A stretch of DNA of 15,637 nucleotides from Vulcanimicrobiota bacterium (GTDB lineage Bacteria; Vulcanimicrobiota; Vulcanimicrobiia; Vulcanimicrobiales; Vulcanimicrobiaceae), in NCBI GenBank assembly GCA_030043675.1, contig JASHXG010000053.1, positions 1 through 15,637 on the forward strand, written 5' to 3'. Numbering within the stretch: position 1 is the stretch's first letter; every line of letters begins with the position of its first letter. The position numbers and the translations under genes are program-made. This document shows positions 8,292 through 15,184 of this stretch, piece after piece. Below the pieces are notes generated by a model. The model searched no databases, was not told the DNA's origin, and saw only the letters and a program-made list of their open reading frames with translations.

Positions 8292-8307
8292 CTAGATTCC
8301 TAATAGT
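8292..8307 (-). promoter_or_regulatory. Second operator-like box abutting the blaI -35
   Basis: On the minus strand CTATTAGGAATCTA (8293-8306) matches the first box at 12 of 14 positions, and the flanks make ACTA-N9-TAGT (8291-8307). It ends at the -35 element. Its distance from the first box, 42 bp, is four helical turns, which would put two repressor dimers on the same face of the DNA. Confidence 0.65.
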
Positions 8308-8317
8308 AACGGCCCTG

Positions 8318-9460
8318 TCAGGCGCGAACGTAGGTGAGCCAGTACCAGCTGCCCCAGAATCCGACGGCGATGGAATAGGCGAGCAGCGCGTATCCCCACC
8401 ACGCCAGGCGAGTGCGCACCGCCAGCATCATCAGTGCCACGAGGAAGGGCTCGAAATCGAGCGCATGGCGCATTCCGAACTGCGCGTAGCCATTCACGTA
8501 GTAGAGGAAGTTCGGCGCAGCCGTCAGCAGCGCCGCGATCCACAACGCGACGACCCAGCGCAACGGCGAGCGTGCGAAGAACGCTAACAGCAGCGCCGGC
8601 GACGTCCACGTGAGCGCCACGCCCGAGAACTCAGGACGCAGCCAGGGATATTCCGGCAAAGCGGTCGGCATCTGCACGAAGAACGACCAGAGCTGATTCG
8701 GCAGGTAGCTCAAACGAAACGGCGAGCCGGTCGGCAGTCCGGCTTGATCCTGGTGGTACCATGTCGTGTATCCGATATCGTTCCACGTGCCCCAGCGCGC
8801 TTGATTATAGAGAACCCAGAGCACGGCGACGCCGGCCAAGACTGCGGCGAACGACCCCAGTTGCCTTGCCATCCGCTGCGGGCTGGGAACGGCTAAGAGA
8901 TACATGTAGACTGGGACGGCGGCGATCATCGAGAAACGCGATTCAACGGCGCATGCGGCCCACAATGCCACCAACCAGCCGCGCCGCTTTCCGGCCAGCT
9001 CGACCAACGCGAGCATGGTGAAGCAGACGGCGCTGACGTGCGCGAGAAACCAGACGTCGCCAAGCACCGCGCACCAAAGTAAATCCGTTCCACACAACAG
9101 GAAGGCGCAGATCCAAGCGTTGTGTGCCGGCGGCAGCTCGAACCGCTCGCCCAGCTCCCAAGCGGCGCCGACGGTGATGCCGGCGAGCACGATCGCCAGC
9201 AGCGTCTGATTCGCCTGCAGACCGGCAACGGCGACGTACGGAATCAAAAGCAGCGCCGGGAGCGGCGCTTCGATGATGTAGTAGCGATGGTCGGTATACT
9301 GCAGCGCGTCGATATATGGCCCGGGCCAGTTAATCCACGTATGCCCTTGCAAGAGGGCCTGCGCGAGGAGGACGAAGTTGTTATACGGCGTCGCGCGCAG
9401 GTGCGAGACGAGCGCCGTTACCGCCAGCGCGGCGAGGCCCGCGGCGTACGCGGGCTTCAC
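8318..9460 (-). CDS. Polytopic membrane protein, GT-C glycosyltransferase-like
   Basis: The GTG at 9460 is chosen over a longer in-frame start at 9733 because it makes a GTGA overlap with the upstream gene, and the extra N-terminal residues are Arg-rich and look like a frame shadow. The 380-residue product is very hydrophobic, with roughly eight to ten membrane segments. The first extracytoplasmic loop holds PYNNFVLLAQALLQGHTW and WPGPYIDALQYTDHRYYIIEAPLP (about 25-68). A late motif QFGMRHALDFEPFL (about 327-340) resembles the QFGxRYxLDFxPFL pattern seen in uncharacterised GT-C-like proteins. Such enzymes move sugars from lipid-linked donors onto envelope targets, but the acceptor here is unknown and an acidic catalytic pair in loop 1 is not obvious. 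It follows alaS and the exported protein in an overlapping chain. A non-enzymatic membrane protein remains possible. Confidence 0.72.
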   Translation of the reverse strand: MKPAYAAGLAALAVTALVSHLRATPYNNFVLLAQALLQGHTWINWPGPYIDALQYTDHRYYIIEAPLPALLLIPYVAVAGLQANQTLLAIVLAGITVGAAWELGERFELPPAHNAWICAFLLCGTDLLWCAVLGDVWFLAHVSAVCFTMLALVELAGKRRGWLVALWAACAVESRFSMIAAVPVYMYLLAVPSPQRMARQLGSFAAVLAGVAVLWVLYNQARWGTWNDIGYTTWYHQDQAGLPTGSPFRLSYLPNQLWSFFVQMPTALPEYPWLRPEFSGVALTWTSPALLLAFFARSPLRWVVALWIAALLTAAPNFLYYVNGYAQFGMRHALDFEPFLVALMMLAVRTRLAWWGYALLAYSIAVGFWGSWYWLTYVRA

Positions 9461-10152
9461 GTCGGCGGAAGGGTTACTTGCGGGAGCGGTTCGGGCGCCT
9501 GAAAGGTCGACGGCGGCAGATAATCGGGGAAGCGGTAATCGCCCCACGTAATGCGCTCGCGGGCCGGTTTGCCGTTGACGAGCGCCGAGGCCTGCGCGGC
9601 GACCGGCATCCAGTATCTTCCAAATGGAGCGAACTGGATCACGGCGGTCCCACGCGCGGCCGGACCGACCGAATGAAAGCGCACGACGCGCGGCAAGTAT
9701 CGCACTCCGTCGATCGTCAGCCGGTCGACCCACGCGCCGGTGGGATGGCTCAGGGGCGTCGCTTCGTAAACGTAGTCGAGATGGTGCCCGTTGTTCACCG
9801 TCGTCAAGAAAAGCAGCTCGTAGGCATCCGTCCGCGGCGCAAAGCGGCTGACGCTATAGCGATCTTCCCGGTGGTAGAACCGGACGCTCTTGTGGCTGAC
9901 GAATTCACCGTCGACCGAGATCGTTTCGTCGCGCACGGACATCCCCGAGCGGTAGATCCGATGCCGCTGCTCGATGTTGTTCGGCCCGGCTTGTGAAATG
10001 GAGTACGTGAAGATCACAGCCTTGGGCGTCGGGAGCGTTTCGATCGCCAGCATGTAGCGCTGCAGCACGTACTCCGAATCGAGCTGCGTCGAGGTCGCGC
10101 CGACGAGCGCCACGCACGCCAGCGCCGCGGCATAGGCGCGAAGTCGATTCAT
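9457..10152 (-). CDS. Exported protein of unknown function
   Basis: The product has 231 residues. Residues 1 to about 20 (MNRLRAYAAALACVALVGAT) form a signal peptide with no lipobox cysteine. The mature part begins TQLDSEYVLQRYMLAIETLPTP and continues with alternating strands (FTYSISQAG, HRIYRSGMSVRDETISVDG, VRFYHREDRYSVSRFAP), which recalls the LolA/LppX-type half-barrel seen in many lipoprotein-carrier-like proteins; this is a resemblance only. The C-terminus is proline-rich. Its ATG overlaps the alaS stop (ATGA), and its stop overlaps the GTG of the membrane protein gene (GTGA), so all three are likely cotranscribed. The pairing with a polytopic membrane protein suggests a shared envelope task. 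I do not recognise the family with certainty. Confidence 0.75.
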   Translation of the reverse strand: MNRLRAYAAALACVALVGATSTQLDSEYVLQRYMLAIETLPTPKAVIFTYSISQAGPNNIEQRHRIYRSGMSVRDETISVDGEFVSHKSVRFYHREDRYSVSRFAPRTDAYELLFLTTVNNGHHLDYVYEATPLSHPTGAWVDRLTIDGVRYLPRVVRFHSVGPAARGTAVIQFAPFGRYWMPVAAQASALVNGKPARERITWGDYRFPDYLPPSTFQAPEPLPQVTLPPT

Positions 10153-12779
10153 GCGAGAACGGCGTCGCGAACGGCGCGCAGCGCGGCGTCCGCGCCCTGA
10201 ACGTTTTTCCCACCGCCTTGCGCCATCGGCCCCTGTCCGCCGCCCTTGCCGCCGACCAGCGGCGCCGCGAGCTTCATCAGGTTGCCGGCGTGAACGCCGG
10301 CCTTCACGAGATCGTCGCTGGCGCTGATCAGCAGGCTAACGCTTCCGTTGTCGATGCCGGCTAAGGCGACCACGCCGCTGGGCAAGCGGCTGCGAATTGC
10401 GTGGCCGAGATGACGTAACGCTTCACCGTTCGCTTCGTGAACGACGGCGCCGACGAAGGTGCGTTCGCCGTTCCGTTCGGCTTTCTCGACGTAGGTTTGC
10501 GCATCGGCATCGGCCAGCCTCGCCTTCAGCTGTCCGAGCGAGGTTTGAAGGTCCTTGACCTCGCGCTGCAATCGCTCCACGCGATCGCCGAGCTCGTCAG
10601 GCGCCGTTGCCAGCGCCGCCGACAGCGAGCCCACGAGCGCGGTCTGCTTGTCGATGTACGCTTCGGCCGCTTGCGACACGCACGACTCGATGCGGCGAAT
10701 GCCGCTGCCGATCGAAAACTCCGACAGGATCACGAAGACGCCGAGCTCGCCGGTCGAGTGCGAGTGCGTGCCGCCGCAGAATTCGATCGAGGGACCGGCC
10801 TGCACGACGCGGATGAGCTCGCCGTACTTCTCGCCGGCCATCCAGATTGCGCCGGTCCTGCGCGCCTCTTCGAGCGGCAGAACGCGCGTCACCAGATGAG
10901 CGTCGTCGCGAATCATCTCGTTCACGCGGTGCGCGACGGCTCGCTTCTGATCGTCGGTCAACGCGCCGCCCGGCCAGCGAAAGTCAAAACGCATTCGATC
11001 GATGCCGACCCACGACCCGGCCTGATTGACCTCTTCCCCCAGCACGTCTTTGAGCGCCCGCTGCAAGAGATGGGCCGACGTGTGTTGGCGGCGAATCTCG
11101 CGACGCCACCAAGCCCACACCGCAGTATGGACGCGCTGACCGGTCGCGATCTCGCCCTCGATCACTCGGCCGTGATGCGCGATCGCCGACCCCATATATT
11201 GCGTATCGAGTACTTCGAATCGGCCTTGAACTGCGCTTGTCGAACTGCCGGCGGTAATAACGCCGCGATCGCCGATCTGCCCCCCGCGCTCGGCATAAAA
11301 CGAGGTGCGATCGAGAATCAGCGTGCCCTCCTCGCCCGCGCCAAGGGCCGGCACCGCAAGCGAATCCCGGAGCACGGCGACGACTTCGCCGTCGGCCTCG
11401 AGCCCCTCGTCATAGCCGGTGAACTCAGTCGCGATCGCCGGAACGTCGGCGAGGGCGACGACGTCGCGCTTCGCGGCGGCATCGCGACGGGCGCGCTCGC
11501 GTTGCTCGTCCATCAGTCGATCGAAGCCGACCGTATCGACGGTCGCCCCACGCTCGCCCGCAATCTCCCGCGTCAACTCTACCGGAAAGCCGTACGTGTC
11601 GTGCAGCACGAAGGCTTCTTCACCATTAATCGCGCCGCCGCGCTGGGCGATCGCATCCTCGATGATGCGATCGAGCATCGCCATGCCGCGATCCAGCGTT
11701 CGTTCGAAGTTCTCCTCTTCGTTTCGCAAGGCGGACTGAATGCGCGCGATATTCTCGCGAAGCTCCGGGTAACCCGATTCGAGCGAGGCAACCACCGCCG
11801 GCACGAGATCCGTGAGAAATCCGTCAGGGTACCCGAGGAGTTTCCCGTTGCGGATCGCGCGGCGAATGATAAATCGCAGCACGAATCCGCGCTCCGTATT
11901 CGATGGATAGATGCCGTCATTGAGCAGAAAGGTCACCGCCCGCGCATGATCGGCGATGATGTTTTGGCGAACTCGCTGCTCGGCGGCGGCAAGCGCAGTG
12001 CGGCCGATCGGCGGCTGCGCCGCTACCAGATCCGTAAAAAGGTCGGTCGCGTACATCGAGGCGGCCCCGTTGCAGACCGCCAGAATGCGCTCCAAACCGG
12101 CGCCCGTGTCGATCGACTTGCGCGGAAGCTCCGCGAGCTCCCCATCGGCGCTGCGGTTGTACTGCTGGAAGACGATGTTCCAGATTTCGAGGTAGCGATC
12201 GCCGCGATTGGGGCCGGTATCGTCGGGACCGCTCGCGTGCTGCGCGCCGAGGTCGTAAAAGATCTCGGTGGAGGGCCCGCACGGTCCGGTCGCGCCCATC
12301 GTCCAGAAGTTTTCCTCGTCAAAGCGCGTGACGCGTGAACGATCGAGACCGATTTCATCGGTCCAGATGCGTTCGGCTTCGTCGTCGCTAAGGTGCACGG
12401 TCACGTAGATGCGACCAGGATCTAGTCCCAGCACGCCGGTGACGAACTCCCACGCCCACGCGATCGCTTCGCGTTTGTAGTAGTCGCCGAAGCTGAAGTT
12501 GCCCAGCATCTCCAAGAAGGTGCCGTGGCGCCCGGTCCGTCCCACGCTCTCGATATCGCTTTTTGCTCCGGCTACGCGCAGGCAGCGTTGAACCGTCACG
12601 ACCCGCGGCGCGGGTGCCGGCTGCTCGCCCAAGAAGACCGGCACGAACTGCTCCATTCCCGCGATCGTGAAGAGCGTCGTCGCCAGCTCGTGCGGAACCA
12701 GGCTCGCCGGCGGCAGCAGCTTGTGCTGCTTTCCGACGAAGAAATCGACCCACGCCGCTCGGAGCTGCTGACTCTTCAT
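10149..12779 (-). CDS. alaS: Alanyl-tRNA synthetase
   Basis: AlaS charges tRNA-Ala with alanine in the cytosol and clears mischarged Ser-tRNA and Gly-tRNA. At 876 residues it has the full family length. The class II catalytic domain shows LFTIAGMEQFVPVFLG (about 36-51) and RHGTFLEMLGNFSFGDYYK (84-102). The editing domain has both zinc/catalytic motifs, HTSAHLL (His566, His570) and CGGTH (Cys668, His672), so editing looks intact. The C-terminal C-Ala domain ends with VGGKGGGQGPMAQGGGKN, also typical. The ATG at 12779 follows GAGAGG by only three bases, and that site can pair with an upstream CCTCTC. The sigma factor stop is 42 bases upstream on the same strand, so alaS may be cotranscribed with the stress module. 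Its TGA overlaps the next gene. In Firmicutes alaS also often lies near cysteine desulfurase genes, as here. Confidence 0.97.
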   Translation of the reverse strand: MKSQQLRAAWVDFFVGKQHKLLPPASLVPHELATTLFTIAGMEQFVPVFLGEQPAPAPRVVTVQRCLRVAGAKSDIESVGRTGRHGTFLEMLGNFSFGDYYKREAIAWAWEFVTGVLGLDPGRIYVTVHLSDDEAERIWTDEIGLDRSRVTRFDEENFWTMGATGPCGPSTEIFYDLGAQHASGPDDTGPNRGDRYLEIWNIVFQQYNRSADGELAELPRKSIDTGAGLERILAVCNGAASMYATDLFTDLVAAQPPIGRTALAAAEQRVRQNIIADHARAVTFLLNDGIYPSNTERGFVLRFIIRRAIRNGKLLGYPDGFLTDLVPAVVASLESGYPELRENIARIQSALRNEEENFERTLDRGMAMLDRIIEDAIAQRGGAINGEEAFVLHDTYGFPVELTREIAGERGATVDTVGFDRLMDEQRERARRDAAAKRDVVALADVPAIATEFTGYDEGLEADGEVVAVLRDSLAVPALGAGEEGTLILDRTSFYAERGGQIGDRGVITAGSSTSAVQGRFEVLDTQYMGSAIAHHGRVIEGEIATGQRVHTAVWAWWRREIRRQHTSAHLLQRALKDVLGEEVNQAGSWVGIDRMRFDFRWPGGALTDDQKRAVAHRVNEMIRDDAHLVTRVLPLEEARRTGAIWMAGEKYGELIRVVQAGPSIEFCGGTHSHSTGELGVFVILSEFSIGSGIRRIESCVSQAAEAYIDKQTALVGSLSAALATAPDELGDRVERLQREVKDLQTSLGQLKARLADADAQTYVEKAERNGERTFVGAVVHEANGEALRHLGHAIRSRLPSGVVALAGIDNGSVSLLISASDDLVKAGVHAGNLMKLAAPLVGGKGGGQGPMAQGGGKNVQGADAALRAVRDAVLA

Positions 12780-12782
12780 AAG

Positions 12783-12818
12783 CCTCTCATGCTTCGACCG
12801 AAGATGATAGCAGAGAGG
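12783..12818 (-). promoter_or_regulatory. alaS: Nested dyad able to hide the alaS ribosome-binding site
   Basis: On the minus strand CCTCTC-TGC (12810-12818) can pair with GCA-T-GAGAGG (12783-12792), a 9-bp stem with a single bulged base at 12789. The loop contains a small dyad, TTCG/CGAA (12793-12802). The 3' arm GAGAGG is the only Shine-Dalgarno-like sequence before the alaS ATG. The structure fills most of the 42-base gap after the sigma factor gene. It could throttle alaS translation or act as a weak attenuator. There is no U-run, so it is not a standard terminator. Confidence 0.5.
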
Positions 12819-12821
12819 ACG

Positions 12822-13625
12822 CTATTCCGCCAATACGGAGCGGAGCTTCTCGAGCGCCTTGGCCTGCAGGCGAGAGACGTGCATTTGGGAGACGTTGAGC
12901 CGTTTGGCGATCTCGGTCTGCGAGACCGCCTCGTAGAAGCGCAGATAGATGATCACTCGTTCGCGGCCGGTCAGCGCGGCAAATGCGCGCTCGAGATTGG
13001 CGCGATCCTCCAACAGCTCCAAACCGGCATCGGAGACGCCGACCGTGTCGGCAAGCGTCTGCGATTTCTTGTCCGTTTCACCCGAGACTTCGCTATCGAG
13101 CGATAGCAGATTGTAGGCCTGCCCGAGCTCCTGCGCCTCGAGAATCTCTTCTTCACCCGCGCCGAGACGGTCGGCAAGCTCGCCGACGGTCGGGCTGCGC
13201 CCCAGTTCGATCGCCAGCTTGTCGCTCGCGCGGTTGACGGCGAGGTTCAGTTCCTGCAAGCGCCGCGGCACTTTCACCGCCCAGCCCTTGTCGCGAAAGT
13301 AGCGCTTGATCTCGCCCACGATCGTCGGCGTCGCGTAGGTCGTGAACTCGACCCCGCGCGCGAGCTCGAAACGATCGATCGCCTTGAGCAGTCCGACCGT
13401 GCCGACCTGGACGAGATCGTCGAGCGGTTCGCCACGGTTTGCGAACTTCACCGCCAGAAAGCGCACCAAATTGAGGTGCACGACGACGAGCTCGTCGCGG
13501 AGGCGCTCGTACTCTTCATCAGGCCGGTCCGAGCGTTCTGGACGGCGGTGGCGCGCGCGAATGAAACGTGCAAAAAGCCCACGCGTCCGCTCCCTATCGG
13601 GGCGTGTTTCGTCCCGTTCGTGCAC
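12822..13625 (-). CDS. sigB: SigB/SigF/SigG-family alternative sigma factor
   Basis: This 267-residue sigma-70 family group 3 factor has region 2 (about 45-125: LVRFLAVKFANRGEPLDDLVQVGTVG, FELARGVEFTTYATPTIVGEIKRYFRD with the adjoining GWAVKVPRRLQEL), region 3 (about 126-185: RSPTVGELADRLGAGEEEILEA) and region 4 (about 205-267: LTGRERVIIYLRFYEAVSQTEIAKRLNVSQMHVSRLQAKAL). The sequence pattern and the rsbV-rsbW-sigB order match the B. subtilis general stress module, in which RsbW holds the sigma factor until dephosphorylated RsbV releases it. The N-terminal 40 residues are charged and Arg-rich. GTG at 13625 is used because there is no suitable ATG before region 2 and it lies 3 bases after the rsbW stop, which suggests coupling. 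No strong Shine-Dalgarno is seen. B. subtilis SigF is the alternative name; the genes it controls here are unknown. Confidence 0.93.
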   Translation of the reverse strand: MHERDETRPDRERTRGLFARFIRARHRRPERSDRPDEEYERLRDELVVVHLNLVRFLAVKFANRGEPLDDLVQVGTVGLLKAIDRFELARGVEFTTYATPTIVGEIKRYFRDKGWAVKVPRRLQELNLAVNRASDKLAIELGRSPTVGELADRLGAGEEEILEAQELGQAYNLLSLDSEVSGETDKKSQTLADTVGVSDAGLELLEDRANLERAFAALTGRERVIIYLRFYEAVSQTEIAKRLNVSQMHVSRLQAKALEKLRSVLAE

Positions 13626-13628
13626 GTG

Positions 13629-14075
13629 CTATCCGGCCTGGCCGGCCGCTAACCTCTTGACCATGAGCAGGTCGGTACCGAGCTGCGGATGGACGTCGTA
13701 GCTGACCTCGTCCATCAAGGTCCGAATCAGGAACACACCGAGCCCGGCGATACGGGCTTCGTCGAGATCCATCGTCTGCCCGTTTTCGCCGTGCGCGCCT
13801 TGGCGACCGCTATCGTGCACGCGCACGCGTAAGGCCTGAGGCGTCGTCTCGCACGTGAGGTGAATGAAGTCGCCGTGATTCTCGTGTTGAATGACCGCGG
13901 TGCATGCCTCGGTCACCGCGAGCTTGACGTCTTCGATCTCGTCGATCGAGAGTCGAAGGCGGTTCGCGACGGCGGCGGCGGCCAATCGCGCGAGTGCTAC
14001 CCATTCCGGCCGGCTTGGAATACGCAGCTCTACGCGATCCGTGGCCACATTCTCGTTCTCGACCGCGTGATTCAC
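13629..14075 (-). CDS. rsbW: RsbW-like anti-sigma factor (GHKL ATPase fold)
   Basis: RsbW proteins bind the sigma factor and use ATP to phosphorylate RsbV on serine. The 148 residues cover the HATPase domain: N-box region EIEDVKLAVTEACTAVIQH (46-64), G1 box VHDSGR (Asp88, Gly90) and G2 box IAGLGVFLIRTLMDEV (109-124). The C-terminal LGTDLLMVKRL matches the family. The N-box is unusual: B. subtilis RsbW has EACTNAVQH, while here the translation reads EACTAVIQH, so the Asn that coordinates magnesium is Ala60. Glu56 is kept. Kinase activity may thus be weak or altered, while sigma binding could remain. The GTG start at 14075 overlaps the rsbV TGA (GTGA); this is the usual coupling in these modules. 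The gene ends 3 bases before the sigma factor start. Confidence 0.9.
   Translation of the reverse strand: MNHAVENENVATDRVELRIPSRPEWVALARLAAAAVANRLRLSIDEIEDVKLAVTEACTAVIQHENHGDFIHLTCETTPQALRVRVHDSGRQGAHGENGQTMDLDEARIAGLGVFLIRTLMDEVSYDVHPQLGTDLLMVKRLAAGQAG
13633..13645 (-). promoter_or_regulatory. GC palindrome at the rsbW end, just before sigB
   Basis: CCGGCC-T-GGCCGG is a perfect inverted repeat at the last codons of rsbW; as RNA it can form a 5-bp stem with a 3-base loop. It ends 7 bases upstream of the sigB GTG, in the space a ribosome would need. It may affect the RsbW to sigma ratio, though the bases also encode Ala-Gly-Gln-Ala-Gly and may be incidental. Confidence 0.3.
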
Positions 14076-14416
14076 ACCAACGCCTTCATTGCCGCATCCT
14101 CCGTATCGAAGATCCCGAAGATCTTGACGAGTCCGGTGATGTCGAAGATTTTCTTGATTTGCAGGTTCGTGCAGACCAGATTTACCGATCCCCCGTGCTC
14201 GCGGACGCGTTTGAGACCCCCGATCAAAACGCCCAAACCGGTCGAATCGATGTAGCGCACCTTCTCCAAATTGATAACCAGATAATAGACGCCCCGATCG
14301 ATAAGCTCGCCGATGGCGTCCTTCACTTTTGGTGACGTGTACACATCGATCTCACCGCTCAAGTCGACGACGTAGCAGTCACCCGGCCCCTGACGCACGT
14401 TCACCTTGATGTCCAA
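14072..14416 (-). CDS. rsbV: RsbV-like anti-sigma factor antagonist (STAS domain)
   Basis: RsbV binds RsbW when unphosphorylated and frees the sigma factor. The STAS domain shows GEIDVYTSPKVKDAI (21-35) and YIDSTGLGVLIGGLK (55-69), with the phosphoacceptor serine conserved as Ser58, then FDITGL (91-96). I choose the TTG at 14416 because the resulting N-terminus, DIKVNVRQGPGDCYVVDLSGEIDVY after the start Met, lines up closely with B. subtilis RsbV. A GTG at 14452 is also in frame and would add 12 unrelated residues while overlapping the ytxH end by 32 bases. With TTG the gene starts 4 bases after the ytxH stop. The intact serine contrasts with the altered N-box of its presumed kinase RsbW. STAS proteins of other modules look similar, but the neighbours settle the assignment. 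Confidence 0.91.
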   Translation of the reverse strand: MDIKVNVRQGPGDCYVVDLSGEIDVYTSPKVKDAIGELIDRGVYYLVINLEKVRYIDSTGLGVLIGGLKRVREHGGSVNLVCTNLQIKKIFDITGLVKIFGIFDTEDAAMKALV

Positions 14417-14420
14417 TATG

Positions 14421-14762
14421 TTATCCCACGGCTTTCCGTTGCAGCTCGTCACGGGTCTCTTCCGCCGTGGCTTGGCCCTCTGCTACGGCCGCGTCGAGGC
14501 TGGCGCGCGCGTTCTCGACTACTTGGCGACCGCGCTCGTACAGCTCCGATACGCTCGACTGCCACTGGGAGGTAACGTCGCTGACTCTGCCTCGGAGATC
14601 ACCGGTCTTGTCCATCGCCAAGTTGCTCGCTTCGCGCGCTTTACCGGCAAGAAGGTCGCGCGTTTCCTCTTGCGTCAGCAACACGGCAGCGGCGCCGCCA
14701 ACGATCGCACCGACAAGAAAGCCGGCGAAGAAACCACCGCCTCCGCCATCGCGCTTACCCAT
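14421..14762 (-). CDS. ytxH: YtxH-family protein
   Basis: The 113-residue product starts with a Gly-rich stretch and one hydrophobic segment (about 10-30: FFAGFLVGAIVGGAAAVLLT), followed by the family motif TQEETRDLLAGKAREAS and a long charged helix, likely a coiled coil, to the end. This is the YtxH layout: an N-terminal membrane anchor with a cytosolic helix. The biochemical function of the family is unknown. In B. subtilis ytxH belongs to the sigma-B controlled ytxGHJ operon, which makes its position directly before rsbV-rsbW-sigB informative. It has an ATG start and a strong Shine-Dalgarno 6 bases upstream, unlike the weak starts of the regulator genes that follow. It ends 4 bases before the TTG of rsbV. 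Confidence 0.85.
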   Translation of the reverse strand: MGKRDGGGGGFFAGFLVGAIVGGAAAVLLTQEETRDLLAGKAREASNLAMDKTGDLRGRVSDVTSQWQSSVSELYERGRQVVENARASLDAAVAEGQATAEETRDELQRKAVG

Positions 14763-14765
14763 ACC

Positions 14766-15131
14766 CTACTCCTTGTTATTTCGGTCTTTTCCCGTAACGA
14801 ATCGCCGTAAACCGGCCGAGACGCCTCCGACCGCAGCACCGAAGTTCACGATTGCCGGCACCAGCGCGCTCTTCGTCAAGTCGACGGTTTGCGATACCGA
14901 AGCCGCGGTGTCGCCGAGCGACTTGGCGGCCTCGTTGACGTGCCCAAGCGTGTTCGTCGCCGGCGCCCCCACGTTTTCAAGCTGTTGATCGAGCGCGTCC
15001 AGCGTAACGGCCAAGCGCGCGAGCGCTCTCGCCAATGCCAGCCCGGCGATGAACACGCCGGCGCCGATCAACAAGACTCCGACGCCCACCAGAACGTCAA
15101 GGATCAAACTGCCGTACTCGGTACTGCTCAA
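14766..15131 (-). CDS. DUF948 (YtxG-like) membrane protein
   Basis: The 121-residue protein has one strong N-terminal membrane segment (about 9-36: LILDVLVGVGVLLIGAGVFIAGLALARA) and then a long amphipathic helix with LDALDQQLENVGAPATNTLGHVNEAAKSLGDTAASVSQTVDLTKSALVPAIVNFGAAVGG, a heptad-like region typical of DUF948 (YtxG) proteins. Their function is unknown; methyl-accepting-like helices are often noted. The order DUF948 then YtxH equals ytxG-ytxH of B. subtilis. I keep the TTG at 15131 as start, but AGGAG is only one base from it, which is too close, so a start further in (for example TTG or GTG at residues 9 or 14) is possible. The 53 bases between this start and the cysteine desulfurase stop hold no convincing terminator or promoter. 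Confidence 0.78.
   Translation of the reverse strand: MSSTEYGSLILDVLVGVGVLLIGAGVFIAGLALARALARLAVTLDALDQQLENVGAPATNTLGHVNEAAKSLGDTAASVSQTVDLTKSALVPAIVNFGAAVGGVSAGLRRFVTGKDRNNKE
14769..14774 (-). promoter_or_regulatory. Shine-Dalgarno of ytxH
   Basis: AAGGAG lies 6 bases before the ytxH ATG and overlaps the final codons of the upstream DUF948 gene (its last GAG codon). Confidence 0.8.
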
Positions 15132-15184
15132 GCTCCTGCCTCCAGCCGCGCGCCGTTCTGTTCAAGTCTTCCCCTTTCCCCTGG

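Noticed and set aside
9461..9733. N-terminal extension of the membrane protein gene to 9733.
   Set aside because: The extra 91 residues are Arg-rich, lack membrane character and overlap the upstream gene. The GTG at 9460 gives a clean GTGA junction.
10437..12338. A 633-codon open frame on the + strand opposite alaS.
   Set aside because: It lies wholly antisense to a clear alaS and its translation has no recognisable motifs. Long antisense frames are common in GC-rich coding DNA.
12783..12818. Rho-independent terminator after the sigma factor gene.
   Set aside because: A stem can form but no U-run follows it and the 3' arm is the alaS Shine-Dalgarno, so a leader structure is a better reading.
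14761..14766. GGGTAT at the ytxH start, identical to a SigB -10 element.
   Set aside because: No -35-like sequence lies 12-15 bases upstream, and it overlaps the start codon, so a promoter here would not provide a ribosome-binding site.
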